From Candidatus Kapaibacterium sp. (GTDB lineage Bacteria; Bacteroidota; Ignavibacteria; Kapaibacteriales; UBA7675), in assembly GCA_028284775.1 (NCBI GenBank), contig JANQRB010000017.1:57622-121621 (forward strand): DNA of 64,000 nucleotides, read 5' to 3'. Positions 8,486-18,298 of this stretch are shown here, piece after piece. The position numbers were made by a program, and so were the translations under genes. Below the pieces are notes generated by a model, which did not search any database, had not been told where the DNA came from, and worked only from the letters and a program-made list of their open reading frames with translations. Position 1 is the stretch's first letter, and each line of letters begins with the position of its first letter.

Positions 8486-9928
8486 ATGATGATTGATTCA
8501 CACTGTCATTTGGATGCCCGGCAGTACAACGAAGATCGCTCGGCGGTTATCGAGCGGGCCTTCGCGAGCGGCGTGCAGGCCATTGTGATTCCAGCAATCG
8601 GGCCGGATGCCTTCGATGGACTCCTGCGTCTCGGCGCATCCGACCCGCGACTGTTTTGCGGCATCGGCATCCATCCGCACGCGGCGCTGCAAGCCGATGA
8701 CAAAGCCCTGCTGCGAGTGCGCGAGTTGACAGCAAGCAACAAAGTCGTCGCTGTCGGAGAAATCGGATTGGACTACCATTACGATTTTGCGCCGCAGGAC
8801 ATACAGCGCGATACATTCCGGCGACAGCTCGCAATTGCTCGCGAAGTTGATCTGCCGGTTATTATCCATAATCGCGAAGCGACCGATGATGTGCTTGGCA
8901 TCCTGGAAAAAGAGCAGGATGGCCGCTTGCGGGGCGTACTCCATTGTTTTAGCGAAACGCCCGATGTGGCGGCGCGTACGCTCGATCTCGGCTTCCTGGT
9001 TTCGTTCACAGGCAATATTACCTTTAAGAAGTCGACCTTAGCTGCGACGGTCGGCTCTGTTCCGCTCGACAAAATGATGATAGAAACGGATGGACCTTAT
9101 CTTGCACCTGTTCCAGACAGAGGAAAACGGAATGAACCTGCATTTGTACGACGTGTGGCAGAAAAAATCGCTGATATTCACTCGAAATCATTTGAAGAGG
9201 TTGTTGCGATGACAACGAAGGCAGCAAAAAATTTATTCCGGCTGACTCTGATGTTTCTTTTTATGCTCCCACTCATCTGTATCGCTCAGAGCGAAGAAAG
9301 CAGTGAGGAAGACGAATATTATTACGAAGACGAAGAGTACGTAGAAGGCGACGACGAAGATATCGAATACGAAGATGAATTCGAAAATCCCTATCCTAAA
9401 CTGATCGGATTCGGTCCGATTCTGGGCGCCAATACGATCGTTGAAACCGAGCAATTTCTCTCGGATGGCGAACAGCAGGAACGCGACATTTCCCACGATG
9501 GTCTGATTTCATTCGGCGGAACGCTGTCCTACGGTCTATCCGATCATTTTATGCTGCAGGCCTCCTACCTCTTTTCCAAGAACAACAAGGTGGTCGAACA
9601 GGGCGCGCAGGTCAATCCAAACACGCATCAGCTGTACGATTTATCACTGCATTATTCCCCGAATCCCTATAATCGGATCGCCTTTTATATTTCGCTTGGC
9701 CCCTCATACTTCAATAATAATTACGACGATCGGATCGACGACAGTCACTTCGGGATTAATGGCGGCATTTCATTAATCGGCAATATCAGCACCTCTTTCG
9801 GGATGCTGACGCCGGTGATGGAATGGCGGGTCAGTTCGATCCTGGGCAACCGCAAGCTGGATGGCAACGAACGCAGTTTCTTCTCATCGATCCCCCGTTT
9901 TGTGGTACTCTGGTATCCGGATGTTTAA
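8486..9928 (+). CDS. TatD-family metal-dependent hydrolase running in frame into an outer-membrane barrel protein
   Basis: Residues 1-250 are a complete TatD DNase: HxH in IDSHCHLD, Glu in GEIGLDYHYDF, His in VIIHNREA, His in LHCFSE, Asp in IETDGPYLAP. The usual TatD C-terminal helix (VVAMTTKAAKNLFRL) is present, but where the family stops, the frame continues. It goes into a hydrophobic run (LTLMFLFMLPLICIAQS) with all the marks of a signal peptide, a very acidic Glu/Asp/Tyr stretch, and about 180 residues of alternating beta-strand sequence typical of a small outer-membrane barrel. No stop or frameshift separates them. A single polypeptide would put a cytoplasmic nuclease before an export signal, so two products are more likely (see the nested start at 9209). 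The start at 8486 was chosen for the conserved MMIDSHCHLD; GGAAAAG lies just upstream. The upstream extension to 8372 is not conserved. Confidence 0.8.
   Translation: MMIDSHCHLDARQYNEDRSAVIERAFASGVQAIVIPAIGPDAFDGLLRLGASDPRLFCGIGIHPHAALQADDKALLRVRELTASNKVVAVGEIGLDYHYDFAPQDIQRDTFRRQLAIAREVDLPVIIHNREATDDVLGILEKEQDGRLRGVLHCFSETPDVAARTLDLGFLVSFTGNITFKKSTLAATVGSVPLDKMMIETDGPYLAPVPDRGKRNEPAFVRRVAEKIADIHSKSFEEVVAMTTKAAKNLFRLTLMFLFMLPLICIAQSEESSEEDEYYYEDEEYVEGDDEDIEYEDEFENPYPKLIGFGPILGANTIVETEQFLSDGEQQERDISHDGLISFGGTLSYGLSDHFMLQASYLFSKNNKVVEQGAQVNPNTHQLYDLSLHYSPNPYNRIAFYISLGPSYFNNNYDDRIDDSHFGINGGISLIGNISTSFGMLTPVMEWRVSSILGNRKLDGNERSFFSSIPRFVVLWYPDV
9209..9928 (+). CDS. Outer-membrane beta-barrel protein from an internal start inside tatD (same frame)
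   Basis: An in-frame ATG at 9209 is preceded by AAGAGG (9195-9200) with eight bases between, a good ribosome binding site. Translation from it gives MTTKAAKNLFRL (basic n-region), a 15-residue hydrophobic core and a cleavage-like IAQS, that is a complete signal peptide. The mature part begins with an acidic Glu/Asp/Tyr tract of about 35 residues. It continues with 'GFGPILGANTIVE', 'ISFGGTLSYGLSDHFMLQAS' and other alternating strands of a small porin-like or OmpW-like barrel. The C-terminus (WYPDV) lacks the common final Phe. The family is not recognised. The start site is an inference; a stop lost between two formerly separate genes is the alternative reading. Confidence 0.5.
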   Translation: MTTKAAKNLFRLTLMFLFMLPLICIAQSEESSEEDEYYYEDEEYVEGDDEDIEYEDEFENPYPKLIGFGPILGANTIVETEQFLSDGEQQERDISHDGLISFGGTLSYGLSDHFMLQASYLFSKNNKVVEQGAQVNPNTHQLYDLSLHYSPNPYNRIAFYISLGPSYFNNNYDDRIDDSHFGINGGISLIGNISTSFGMLTPVMEWRVSSILGNRKLDGNERSFFSSIPRFVVLWYPDV

Positions 9929-9939
9929 GTAGGGGTCCT

Positions 9940-9977
9940 AAAAATTACGGCCTGTGCAGTCAGCAAATGCACAGGCC
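9940..9977 (-). terminator. Rho-independent terminator after the cbpA-like gene
   Basis: A perfect 10-bp stem (9949-9958 with 9968-9977, loop of 9) is followed on the minus strand by a T-rich tract (A-run at 9940-9944 on the plus strand). It lies just past the minus-strand dnaJ-like stop and 20 bp past the plus-strand barrel stop, so it may serve both. Confidence 0.8.
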
Positions 9978-10003
9978 GATCCTATCGTCAGAAGTGTGAT
10001 TCA

Positions 10004-10930
10004 TCACGAGCGTAAGGCCGCCAGCTGACGGAACAGCTCTTGTTCCTGTTCGCTGAGCTTCGTCGGCGTCACCAGTTGCAGCTCGACCAGCAAATCACCT
10101 TTGACCTGCGGATTGTCATAGTGAGGCATTCCCATGCCTCGCAGCCGAAGTGTCTGGCCACTTTGCGTTTCGGCTTGAATCTTGAGTTTGACGGTGCCGC
10201 CCGGCGTCTTCAGTTCCATCTCCCCGCCTAGGATCGCCGTATAAAGATCGACCGGAATTTTTGTCAACAAGTCATGGCCGCGCCGTTCCAGGTCGGCATC
10301 CGGCTTGAGCGTAACAGTGAGGTACAGATCACCGGGCTGCTGACCCTGCGTGGCAGCTTCTCCCTTGCCGCTGATCTTCAGTTTTTGCCCATCCTTGATG
10401 CCCGGCTTGAGATTCATTTTGATTTTGTGGCCCGCAACGGCAATCATTCGCTGCGTCCCGGTGTAGGCCTCGGCCAGACTTATCTCGATGCTCGCTTCGA
10501 AGTCGCGCGCTTTACGAGGCCTGGCTGTCCGCGTTCGATTAGCGGAGTTGGCAAATACAGACTGAAAGAAGTCGGAAAATCCGCCCATCCCGCCCCTAAA
10601 GAGCGAACCGAGGTCATCGAACTCGAAGGACTGCCCGCCGCCGCGCCCGCCGCCGGCCCAGGCATTCCAGTCGAAATCGCCATTGCGGCCGCCGCTGCGT
10701 TCATACTGGCGGTAGGCGCTGCCGAGCCGGTCATACTTTTTGCGTTTTTCCGGGTCGCCAAGAACGGCATAGGCTTCGCTTATCTGCTTGAATTTCGCCT
10801 CGGCCTCTTTGTCGTCGGGACGAACATCGGGGTGATATTCACGGGCCAACTTGCGATAGGCGCTTTTGATGTCTTCCTGACTTGCTTTGCGTTCGACGCC
10901 TAGTGTTTCGTAATAATCCTGAAAATCCAT
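10004..10930 (-). CDS. DnaJ C-terminal domain protein, CbpA type
   Basis: A co-chaperone that stimulates DnaK through its J domain. Residues 1-70 are the J domain with HPD at 33-35 ([12 protein letters not shown]). A Gly/Phe-rich stretch follows ([24 protein letters not shown]), then the two substrate-binding beta domains with '[20 protein letters not shown]' and '[17 protein letters not shown]'. There are no CxxCxGxG zinc repeats, which separates it from DnaJ proper and fits CbpA. The start at [11 protein letters not shown] (10930) matches the family; another in-frame ATG lies four codons upstream (10942), and a GGGAG sits just before that one. It is divergent from the M42 peptidase gene with about 170 bp between. 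Confidence 0.93.
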   Translation of the reverse strand: MDFQDYYETLGVERKASQEDIKSAYRKLAREYHPDVRPDDKEAEAKFKQISEAYAVLGDPEKRKKYDRLGSAYRQYERSGGRNGDFDWNAWAGGGRGGGQSFEFDDLGSLFRGGMGGFSDFFQSVFANSANRTRTARPRKARDFEASIEISLAEAYTGTQRMIAVAGHKIKMNLKPGIKDGQKLKISGKGEAATQGQQPGDLYLTVTLKPDADLERRGHDLLTKIPVDLYTAILGGEMELKTPGGTVKLKIQAETQSGQTLRLRGMGMPHYDNPQVKGDLLVELQLVTPTKLSEQEQELFRQLAALRS

Positions 10931-11101
10931 AGCGCAGTTCATTCTCCCTGAGTTATTGCCAATGTCAGTATAACGGACAAGCAGCCGTTCTCTTTTAGCG
11001 CTTCTCATTCGCCCGTGAAAAGCCGTATATTTACGCGGCGTAAGGCAAGTTGTTGCCGCGCGTACATACGAAAACATTCCAACATCGGGGATCTTGCGCT
11101 T

Positions 11102-12136
11102 ATGTCATTCGATTTACTCAGGACTTTGTGTGCAACACCGGGCGCTCCGGGCTATGAACATCTGTTTCGTGAAGTTGTCCGCGCCGAGCTCGAGCCTCTG
11201 GCCGACGAAATCCAGGAAGATTCGATGGGCAACCTCTTTGCCCTGAAACGGGGACGCGGCAGCAAGCCGCGCAAAGTGATGGTGGCTGCTCACATGGACG
11301 AAATTTCGCTGATTGTGCGCTCGATTCACAAAGAAGGATTTCTGTATTTCTCGCCCCTGGGCGGCTTCGACCCTCGCACCCTGATCGCACAGCGCGTCAA
11401 AGTCCATGGTAAAGAAGTTCTCGACGGCTGTATCGCTATCAAAGCGGCGCATTTTACCAGCGCCGAAGAGCGTCAGAAAGTGACGCCGCTCACCGAGTTG
11501 TTTATCGACCTGGGTCTGCCGGCCGCAAAAGTCAGGGAATTGGTGTCCGTCGGCGATCCGATTACCCTCGAGCGCGAGCTCATCACCATGGGCGATTATT
11601 ACTGTGGCAAAACCCTGGATGACCGCGTCGGCGTCTACACGATGATTGAAGCCTTTCGGCGCCTCCGGCACAGCGACGATGATATCTATGCGGTCGCGAC
11701 TGTGCAGGAAGAAGTCGGCGTTCGTGGAGCACGCGTGGCATCCTTCGGTCTGGAACCCGACATCGGGTTGGCGCTCGATATAACGATCGCAGCCGATACG
11801 CCGGGCGTTGAAGAACAGGACTATTGTGTTCGCACCGGCGCTGGCGTCGCCATTAAAGTGCTGGATTCGTATTCAATTTCTCATCCGGGCCTCGTGCGAT
11901 TTTTGAAAGAACTGGCGCAACGCAAGGCGATTAGCTATCAGATGGAAGTTTTGCCAAGGGGTGGAACCGACGCGGGCGGAATGCAGCTCAGTCGCGCGGG
12001 CATTCCCGTCTGCACTGTTTCCATTCCCTGCCGCTACACCCATTCAGTCGTCGAAACCGTTCACAATGAGGATGTCGAGCGCGCGATCAAGCTTACGCAT
12101 GCCTTTATGGAGCATTCCGGCGAGTTTCGTTCCTGA
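11102..12136 (+). CDS. M42 family metallopeptidase (glutamyl aminopeptidase/endoglucanase type)
   Basis: A dinuclear-metal aminopeptidase that trims peptides in the cytoplasm and forms large self-compartmentalised assemblies in this family. Ligands and catalytic residues are visible: His64 and Asp66 in VAAHMDEI, Asp in KTLDDRVG, the Glu pair in [10 protein letters not shown], Asp in [12 protein letters not shown] and His in RYTHSVVE. The length of 344 residues is normal. The start at [19 protein letters not shown] agrees with the family; the in-frame ATG at 11015 would add a basic tail with no homology. It is divergent from the dnaJ-like gene. About 270 bp with no recognised feature separate it from tamB. 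Confidence 0.93.
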   Translation: MSFDLLRTLCATPGAPGYEHLFREVVRAELEPLADEIQEDSMGNLFALKRGRGSKPRKVMVAAHMDEISLIVRSIHKEGFLYFSPLGGFDPRTLIAQRVKVHGKEVLDGCIAIKAAHFTSAEERQKVTPLTELFIDLGLPAAKVRELVSVGDPITLERELITMGDYYCGKTLDDRVGVYTMIEAFRRLRHSDDDIYAVATVQEEVGVRGARVASFGLEPDIGLALDITIAADTPGVEEQDYCVRTGAGVAIKVLDSYSISHPGLVRFLKELAQRKAISYQMEVLPRGGTDAGGMQLSRAGIPVCTVSIPCRYTHSVVETVHNEDVERAIKLTHAFMEHSGEFRS

Positions 12137-12404
12137 GCCTGCGGTGGTGACGGTAGGGCTGCCATCGGACCGGAAATCAGGCGATAGTACTGTGACGAAG
12201 GGCGGCGTATCGCGGAAGACCTTCCCGGCGAGCCACTCTTAGGGCTGCGGGCCGACCGTAGGGCAAGTTCGGCGCTGTAATGTTTGTGAATACAAATTAA
12301 TGCGATTTTAACAATGAATACGGAAGTTTTCCGTACCATTGTCTACCCGGCGTATTAAACTCTGAGTCTGGCAGCAGGGCGGTCGAGCGGCAGCCCGTAG
12401 TTTC

Positions 12405-15400
12405 ATGAGCACCCAAGAGCACAAAATCCCGACTTCGCCATCCCTGAAACTCCCTTTGCGCAAGCGTATCGGACGCTGGCTGCGTCGTATTGTAACAGTC
12501 GGATTCATAACAATACTCCTCGGCTCCGTCGCGATGTATTTTGTGTCTCAGACCGACTGGTTTCGCGATATGGTGCGCGATAAGGTCCTGGCCTTCGCCA
12601 ATGACAATCTGGCCGGGCGCCTCGAATTTAGCCGCATCGGCGGCAATGTCCTCTCGGGCCTGATTTTCGAAGACCTGCGTCTGCTGGCGGCGGGCGACAC
12701 CCTGCTGTATACAAAACGGCTGACGGTCCGCTATGATCTTGAGCCACTGCTGCGCCAAACAATTGCGGTCAACCAGGTGCTCCTGGAACAGCCGCGCATC
12801 AAGCTCCTGCGCGACTCGCTGGACAGCACCTGGAATTACGAGCATATTGCGAAGCCGTCGACCGATACGAGCGAGTCGGCGCCTTTCGATTGGACCATCA
12901 AGCTACGCGATGTCGAGTTGGCGGGAGCCGAATTGATCCGCCGCGACTATACGCTCCCCGATAGTGTGCTGCCTCAGGGCGACCGCGTGCGATTCAATGA
13001 TCTCGATGTGGGCGATATGAACATTGAGCTGGCTGCCTTCGCCGATTTCGAAGCGCGGCGTCACAATCTTCAACTGCGTCACATTAGTTTCGACGATCGT
13101 CAGTCGGGATTTGCCCTGCGCGATCTCAGCGGTGAAGTAACGACCGATACGAGTACGACCGACGTCCAGGCGCTCAGTATCATCAGCGCCGAGTCGGAAC
13201 TGCATCTCAGCGCCCGACTGGAGGACATAAATTTGCTGGCCGGTCTCGACCCCGGCAGCTGGCGCACGATACCTGCCGCTGTGGCTCTAAGCGCCGATTC
13301 CGTTTCGACGAAGGATCTGCAGCGTTTCTTACCTGAGCTGGACTTTCTGGCCGGCACCGTCGGCATCCAGCTCAATGCCGAGGGACACTACGGCGATCTT
13401 ACGCTGCACAAACTTATCCTCACCCTGGAAGAATCGCGACTGGATATCGGAGGCCGCCTGAAAAACCTGCACCGGCCGGAAGAGCTTTTTATCGATGCGA
13501 CGATTAACAAAACGCGCCTCAGCTACAACGATGTGCTCGATCACGTGCCCGGCCTCAATATTCCCGACCTTGGCTATCTGGGACGTGTGCAGATTCAGCA
13601 AGCCAGCTTCTACGGCAAGCCGCAAGATTTCAAAGCCATGATTGAAGCCTCGACCGCGATCGGCAAAGTCGAGGGAACAGCAGACCTCGATGTGAGCGGT
13701 GATATTATGAAGTACGACGCCAGCTTAAGCTGTTCCGGCGGTAATCTGAGTGGCGTCCTGCGGGATAATCAATTTGCGTCGGAGTTAAACAGCAACATCA
13801 TACTGCAGGGTGAAGGCACATCGCTGGATGAGCTTAACACCCGCTTTCGGATTGAATCGCGCAACTCTCGAATCGACCGATGGTCATACGCCTATCTGCT
13901 GGCCTCCGGCGATATCAAAGATGGAGGGCGGATCAGCTTCGATACGCTCCAAACCCGCTGGCAGCCGCCGCAATTCCGCAGCGATGGCGGCATCCCGTCG
14001 CTGGCTGCCAAGGGCTGGCTTAACCTGGCCGACCTTGCGACACCGACGTACAACTTCGATGTACAGCTCAGCGATTTTAATCTTGACAAGGTCGTACCGG
14101 GCCAGGAAATGATCTCCAGTATTTCCAGTTCGATAGCGTTTAACGGTCGCGGGCTGCACCCCGACAGTCTTGAAGTGGATCTTTATGCGAACATCACTGA
14201 ATTTGCGATACCCGACAAAGAGTTCCTCCCATTTGAACTGACGGCCTTGTTGCAGCGGCGCTCTCCCGGCAATCGACAGCTTGCGATCACTTCCGGAATC
14301 GCCGACCTTACTCTGGACGGCGACTATCGCTTTAGTTCGGTCGAGCAGGCGGTCAGCTCGCTGGCTGAAGGCATCGGCGCCTTAGTCGAAGATAAATATC
14401 AAACGGTAAACACGATCTGGAATGACAGCTTATCTATGGCGCTTGTCGCGGGTGCTGTGGCGCCGCTCGAGTCGAATGAAAAGCTGGATGCCTCCTTCTT
14501 CGTACGCCTGCGCAATCTAAAGCCGCTTGCGCTGGTTAACCCCCGCGGCACAACTTTGGAAGCCGATGCGCAGCTACGGGGCAGCCTACGGGGCACCATG
14601 GGTGACTATAGCGTTGAACTCGAACCCTCGTCATCCGTGTCGTCGTTCCTGTACCGAACGGACAGTACCTATGTGCGTCTTCGCCCCGCCGGCTTTAACG
14701 CTCGCTTCTACAATCGATTTAACGATGACGGTTATCAGGCCATCGGCGGTCGACTCCAGTTGAATTGCGATTCTCTCATAGAGTTTAACAATCTCCGCTT
14801 TCGCAACTCGCAATTCAGACTTAACTACGATAATGAAGAGCTGCAATTCGATCTCGCGTCCGTCTTCGATGAAACATTCGGACTGCGCGCACGCGGCTCC
14901 TTTGATCTCAGCGGTACCGAGTACGTCATCAGTATGGATTCGCTGGGCCTGCAGTATGAGAATCGCTTTCTCTGGCGGAACGAAGGCGATGTGCGTGCCG
15001 CCATAACATCGAAAGGCATGCTGCTCGACTCGCTGACCTTTGTACGCGACAGCGCGGAACGCGTACGCTTCGGCGGTTTGATCAGTACGGAGCGTTTTTC
15101 CGAAACGACGGTATCGCTGCAGCAATTCAGAATTCGCGACATTAACAAGTTTACAGCGCTTGAAGACAGGATCGAAGCCCTTGAAGAACTCGAAGGCGAT
15201 ATTGATCGGCTCGACATCGTGTTAAACGGTACCTGGACAAACCCGGTAATTCTTGCCTTAATGAAAGCGGACTCCCTGGTATTCAATCGCAAGTCTGTCG
15301 GCAACAATCAGATAAATCTCGAGTATCGTGACTCGGTTCTGACCGGCAAACTGGTACTCAGCGATCCAACAGCCAGCGACGTATACAACTCGCTGAACCT

Positions 15401-17129
15401 GCGTATCGACCGTCTGCCCCTGGCAATAAATCTGCTTGGCAATGAGGATGGCGAGCAGTTGCACCTTATCGACGGCCGCGAGGTAAAAATAAACATCGAG
15501 GCCGACAGCGTCCCGATGGCGACAGTAGGCCCTTTTGTACCGTCGATCCGCGACCTTCGGGGCTTTGCGAACGCCGGTTTTCTTATCGGCGGCACCACAC
15601 CCGACAAAGTCTCCTACACCGGCGATGCTCGATTTTACAATACGAGCTTCCTTGTAGAAAGCACCAACATGCGTTACGCGGCACAGGGCAACGCGCGACT
15701 GCTTAACAACAAAATTCTGGTGGACAGTCTGTACGTCATCAATCATCCGGAGGATATTTCCGGTTCGACAAGACGGCGACGCGCCTTCATAGACGGCAGC
15801 GTCACTCTGGCCGGCTTCGATATCAAACATTTCGATCTGAATTTCAGCACACAGCGTTTTATGGTGATGAACCGCTCTTCGCGCGCGACCAGTCCCGACT
15901 TATACGGCGACCTCGTCATCAGCACCGGTGACGCGCCGCTGCGTATTTTCGGTTCACTGCTGGCTCCGAATCTCAAGGGCGATGTGGAAGTTGTCGTCGG
16001 CGATCTCATTTTTCCGGAGTCACGGTCGAAATTGCGATCGCGACGTACCTTCTGCTTCGAACGACTGCTTCAAAAGGACGGACGCTGGGTCGCAATCGAA
16101 CGGGACTGCGATGACGCACAATATGGCGACGCCATTCCTCGGGACGCACAAGAACAGGAAGGACCGCAGGAAGCGGCAGCGGAAGAACAGACCGGCCCCC
16201 GGCAGCGTTCATTTACCGACCGAATCTACTACGACCTCAAGATCGGCATCAAAGACAAACTCAAGGTAACGATGATTTTGGGGCCGCTGGAAGAATTGAA
16301 AACGGTCCTTACCCTGAGTGATGCGGCGAAGCCTTTGCAGTACTATTCACAAGGATTCGGCGACTCCAAGGTCGAGTTGTTAAAGGGCGACCTGCAGCTC
16401 GTCGACGGATCTTCGTATAAGTTTTACCGCAATTTTGAACCTAAAGGAACTATCAGATTTAACGGTGTACCGAATAACCCTTATCTCGATATTGTCGCCA
16501 ATCTGAAAGGGCGATGGGTCAGCAACAAAGAAGCTCGCATCTACGTGGTCACGATGCAAATCAAGGGCACACGCGACAATCTTGATGTAACATTTGCCTA
16601 CACCATAAATGGGACCCCGGCCGTCGGTGATTCCGATCAGATAACCAGCAATGCGCTGTCGCTGATCGTCTTTGGCCGTACCCTGGATGAATTTTCCCTC
16701 GGCGGGAATGACAGCAGCGGACCGGCAACCAGGGATATCCTGAATAATGTTCAGGGCACGCTGGGCGGTAAAATTCTCTCGGATGTGTTTAATGACTTTC
16801 TGGCCGGCTCCGGACTTGGCGTCATCGACGATATTCAGGTCGATCTCGGCTCGGCAACTGATTCGACAAATGCACTGGATCTTTCCAAGGCCCGGGTTCG
16901 TTTTTCGGGGCAAATTTTTGATGTCGGTGGAGAGTATCGCGTTGAGACGGGCCTGGGCGACGTTTCAGCTTCGAATTTCAGCCTCGAGCTTCCACTGGGT
17001 TTCTTCATCGACCCGGAAAACCTGGCCTCGATTTTTCTTGAAGTCTCTTTCTCAACAGGCGTTATCAATAAATCGGATCCACGCAATAAAGCGCTGGAAT
17101 TGAAGCTGGGGCACAAAATTGTCTGGTAG
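12405..17129 (+). CDS. tamB: TamB-like translocation and assembly module / AsmA-superfamily protein
   Basis: A 1574-residue protein with a basic cytoplasmic start (LRKRIGRWLRR) and one membrane segment at about residues 28-47, then a very long periplasmic run of beta-taco repeats (AsmA/TamB fold). The last 400 or so residues match the TamB (DUF490) domain, ending 'LEVSFSTGVINKSD' and 'ALELKLGHKIVW'. TamB-type proteins bridge inner and outer membranes and are linked to outer-membrane protein assembly and phospholipid transport. An acidic insertion rich in Glu/Gln occurs near residue 1245. A BamA/TamA partner gene, often adjacent in other genomes, is absent from this window. The stop lies 18 bp from the convergent biotin carrier gene, with no terminator hairpin noted between. 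Confidence 0.9.
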   Translation: MSTQEHKIPTSPSLKLPLRKRIGRWLRRIVTVGFITILLGSVAMYFVSQTDWFRDMVRDKVLAFANDNLAGRLEFSRIGGNVLSGLIFEDLRLLAAGDTLLYTKRLTVRYDLEPLLRQTIAVNQVLLEQPRIKLLRDSLDSTWNYEHIAKPSTDTSESAPFDWTIKLRDVELAGAELIRRDYTLPDSVLPQGDRVRFNDLDVGDMNIELAAFADFEARRHNLQLRHISFDDRQSGFALRDLSGEVTTDTSTTDVQALSIISAESELHLSARLEDINLLAGLDPGSWRTIPAAVALSADSVSTKDLQRFLPELDFLAGTVGIQLNAEGHYGDLTLHKLILTLEESRLDIGGRLKNLHRPEELFIDATINKTRLSYNDVLDHVPGLNIPDLGYLGRVQIQQASFYGKPQDFKAMIEASTAIGKVEGTADLDVSGDIMKYDASLSCSGGNLSGVLRDNQFASELNSNIILQGEGTSLDELNTRFRIESRNSRIDRWSYAYLLASGDIKDGGRISFDTLQTRWQPPQFRSDGGIPSLAAKGWLNLADLATPTYNFDVQLSDFNLDKVVPGQEMISSISSSIAFNGRGLHPDSLEVDLYANITEFAIPDKEFLPFELTALLQRRSPGNRQLAITSGIADLTLDGDYRFSSVEQAVSSLAEGIGALVEDKYQTVNTIWNDSLSMALVAGAVAPLESNEKLDASFFVRLRNLKPLALVNPRGTTLEADAQLRGSLRGTMGDYSVELEPSSSVSSFLYRTDSTYVRLRPAGFNARFYNRFNDDGYQAIGGRLQLNCDSLIEFNNLRFRNSQFRLNYDNEELQFDLASVFDETFGLRARGSFDLSGTEYVISMDSLGLQYENRFLWRNEGDVRAAITSKGMLLDSLTFVRDSAERVRFGGLISTERFSETTVSLQQFRIRDINKFTALEDRIEALEELEGDIDRLDIVLNGTWTNPVILALMKADSLVFNRKSVGNNQINLEYRDSVLTGKLVLSDPTASDVYNSLNLRIDRLPLAINLLGNEDGEQLHLIDGREVKINIEADSVPMATVGPFVPSIRDLRGFANAGFLIGGTTPDKVSYTGDARFYNTSFLVESTNMRYAAQGNARLLNNKILVDSLYVINHPEDISGSTRRRRAFIDGSVTLAGFDIKHFDLNFSTQRFMVMNRSSRATSPDLYGDLVISTGDAPLRIFGSLLAPNLKGDVEVVVGDLIFPESRSKLRSRRTFCFERLLQKDGRWVAIERDCDDAQYGDAIPRDAQEQEGPQEAAAEEQTGPRQRSFTDRIYYDLKIGIKDKLKVTMILGPLEELKTVLTLSDAAKPLQYYSQGFGDSKVELLKGDLQLVDGSSYKFYRNFEPKGTIRFNGVPNNPYLDIVANLKGRWVSNKEARIYVVTMQIKGTRDNLDVTFAYTINGTPAVGDSDQITSNALSLIVFGRTLDEFSLGGNDSSGPATRDILNNVQGTLGGKILSDVFNDFLAGSGLGVIDDIQVDLGSATDSTNALDLSKARVRFSGQIFDVGGEYRVETGLGDVSASNFSLELPLGFFIDPENLASIFLEVSFSTGVINKSDPRNKALELKLGHKIVW

Positions 17130-17147
17130 GCCTTACTCGGCCCGGAC

Positions 17148-17663
17148 TTATTCTGCCGCCTTGATGATGCAGAGTAAATGGTTTTTCTCGACGGCTTCAC
17201 CTTCCGAAGTACTCACGGCGCTGATAAGGCCTGCCTGTGGCGCTTTAATGTCATTCTCCATTTTCATCGCTTCCAGAACGAACAAACGCTCGCCTTTCTT
17301 GACTCTCTGACCATCCTCTACCTGGACCTGTTTTATCAGGCCGGGCATCGGCGATTTGATGGAAGTCGAGCCGGCGTTGGCGACTGCCGTTTGTCGCAAA
17401 AGCGTCTGTAGATATTGGTCCCGTTCATTGCGAACTTCCACATCGTAGGTGTAGCCGCGCAATGAAAGCTGCAGCGTATTGTTGGCGGCGATACGCGTTA
17501 CCAGGGGAACCCGCGAGCCGTTGAGCCGAGCGTAAAGGACGGTCGGCTTGCGCCGGTCAATCTCGATTTCAATTTGCGGACCATTGAGAATCTTAACAAA
17601 GCCGGAGTCGACTTCTGTTTCGGTTTCACTGTCGTAGAGTTCCGAAGACACCGTATAGCGCAT
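17148..17663 (-). CDS. Biotin/lipoyl-binding carrier subunit of an acyl-CoA carboxylase
   Basis: Residues from about 95 to the end form a biotinyl domain: SPMPGLIKQVQV, the biotinylation site EAMKMEND (Lys between the two Met) and the closing 'GEAVEKNHLLCIIKA'. The N-terminal 90 residues carry the beta-rich region seen before the carrier in propionyl/methylmalonyl-type carboxylase subunits. The protein would carry carboxybiotin between the biotin carboxylase and carboxyltransferase; those partners are not in the window. AGGA lies nine bases before the ATG at 17663 but only three from the GTG at 17669, so the ATG is preferred. The gene stands alone after a 635-bp gap. Confidence 0.92.
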   Translation of the reverse strand: MRYTVSSELYDSETETEVDSGFVKILNGPQIEIEIDRRKPTVLYARLNGSRVPLVTRIAANNTLQLSLRGYTYDVEVRNERDQYLQTLLRQTAVANAGSTSIKSPMPGLIKQVQVEDGQRVKKGERLFVLEAMKMENDIKAPQAGLISAVSTSEGEAVEKNHLLCIIKAAE

Positions 17664-18298
17664 GTGCACTTGTCCTGATTGGATGAGGGTCGGGCGGGTT
17701 TACAAACCTTCAAAATACACATTGCCTTCAAGCTCACCAAACGCCGCGAACAAACACTAACGAAGCAACAGCCTGCGCCGATGCCAAAACTGCTCATGAC
17801 CCGAAATGGCCATAAAAATGACCAGTTAGCGCTATTGCTCCCAGCATCCGCGAGATGTAATTTAGACTGTCAGAACAAAGAGGCGCAGTCTCGAATGCAA
17901 TCGTCCGCTAGCAGAGTTGCCGCCGATCGATACGCAGCAGTAAGTTTCAGCTAGACGTCACGAGGGAACACTCCTCGTCAGCTCTTTGCCAGAAAGATTT
18001 GCCAATTAATTGCCGCCGTCAGCAATCCCGACACTGCTCGGAAGGGTCTGAACTGAACGGGTTTGCCGGGTATCAACCGGATAAAACGAGGTGGGCATGC
18101 GCCTTTGCCCGCCAAGGGGGAATCTCAGGGGTAACAGACTAATTATCCACGATCACCGGCTCCGGCAGCCCGTTACAGTTCGTCTGGCGTTCGCACACCA
18201 CTATTGCATTGTTCGCGTTTATCGGCGGCAAGTGAAGGGCTCAGCCGGATTGATACTACTATGTCGAATCGAGGCTAAGGATTATAAGCCCACTGAGA
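17664..18298. other. Gene-free 635 bp between the biotin carrier gene and the next minus-strand gene
   Basis: Short open frames here have no protein-like composition. A small hairpin (17960-17965 with 17973-17978) is visible, but no T-tract, tRNA or riboswitch core was recognised. The promoter of the biotin carrier gene should lie at the left end. Confidence 0.5.

Noticed and set aside
10274..10903. 210-codon frame opposite the dnaJ-like gene
   Set aside because: Antisense shadow of a well conserved gene.
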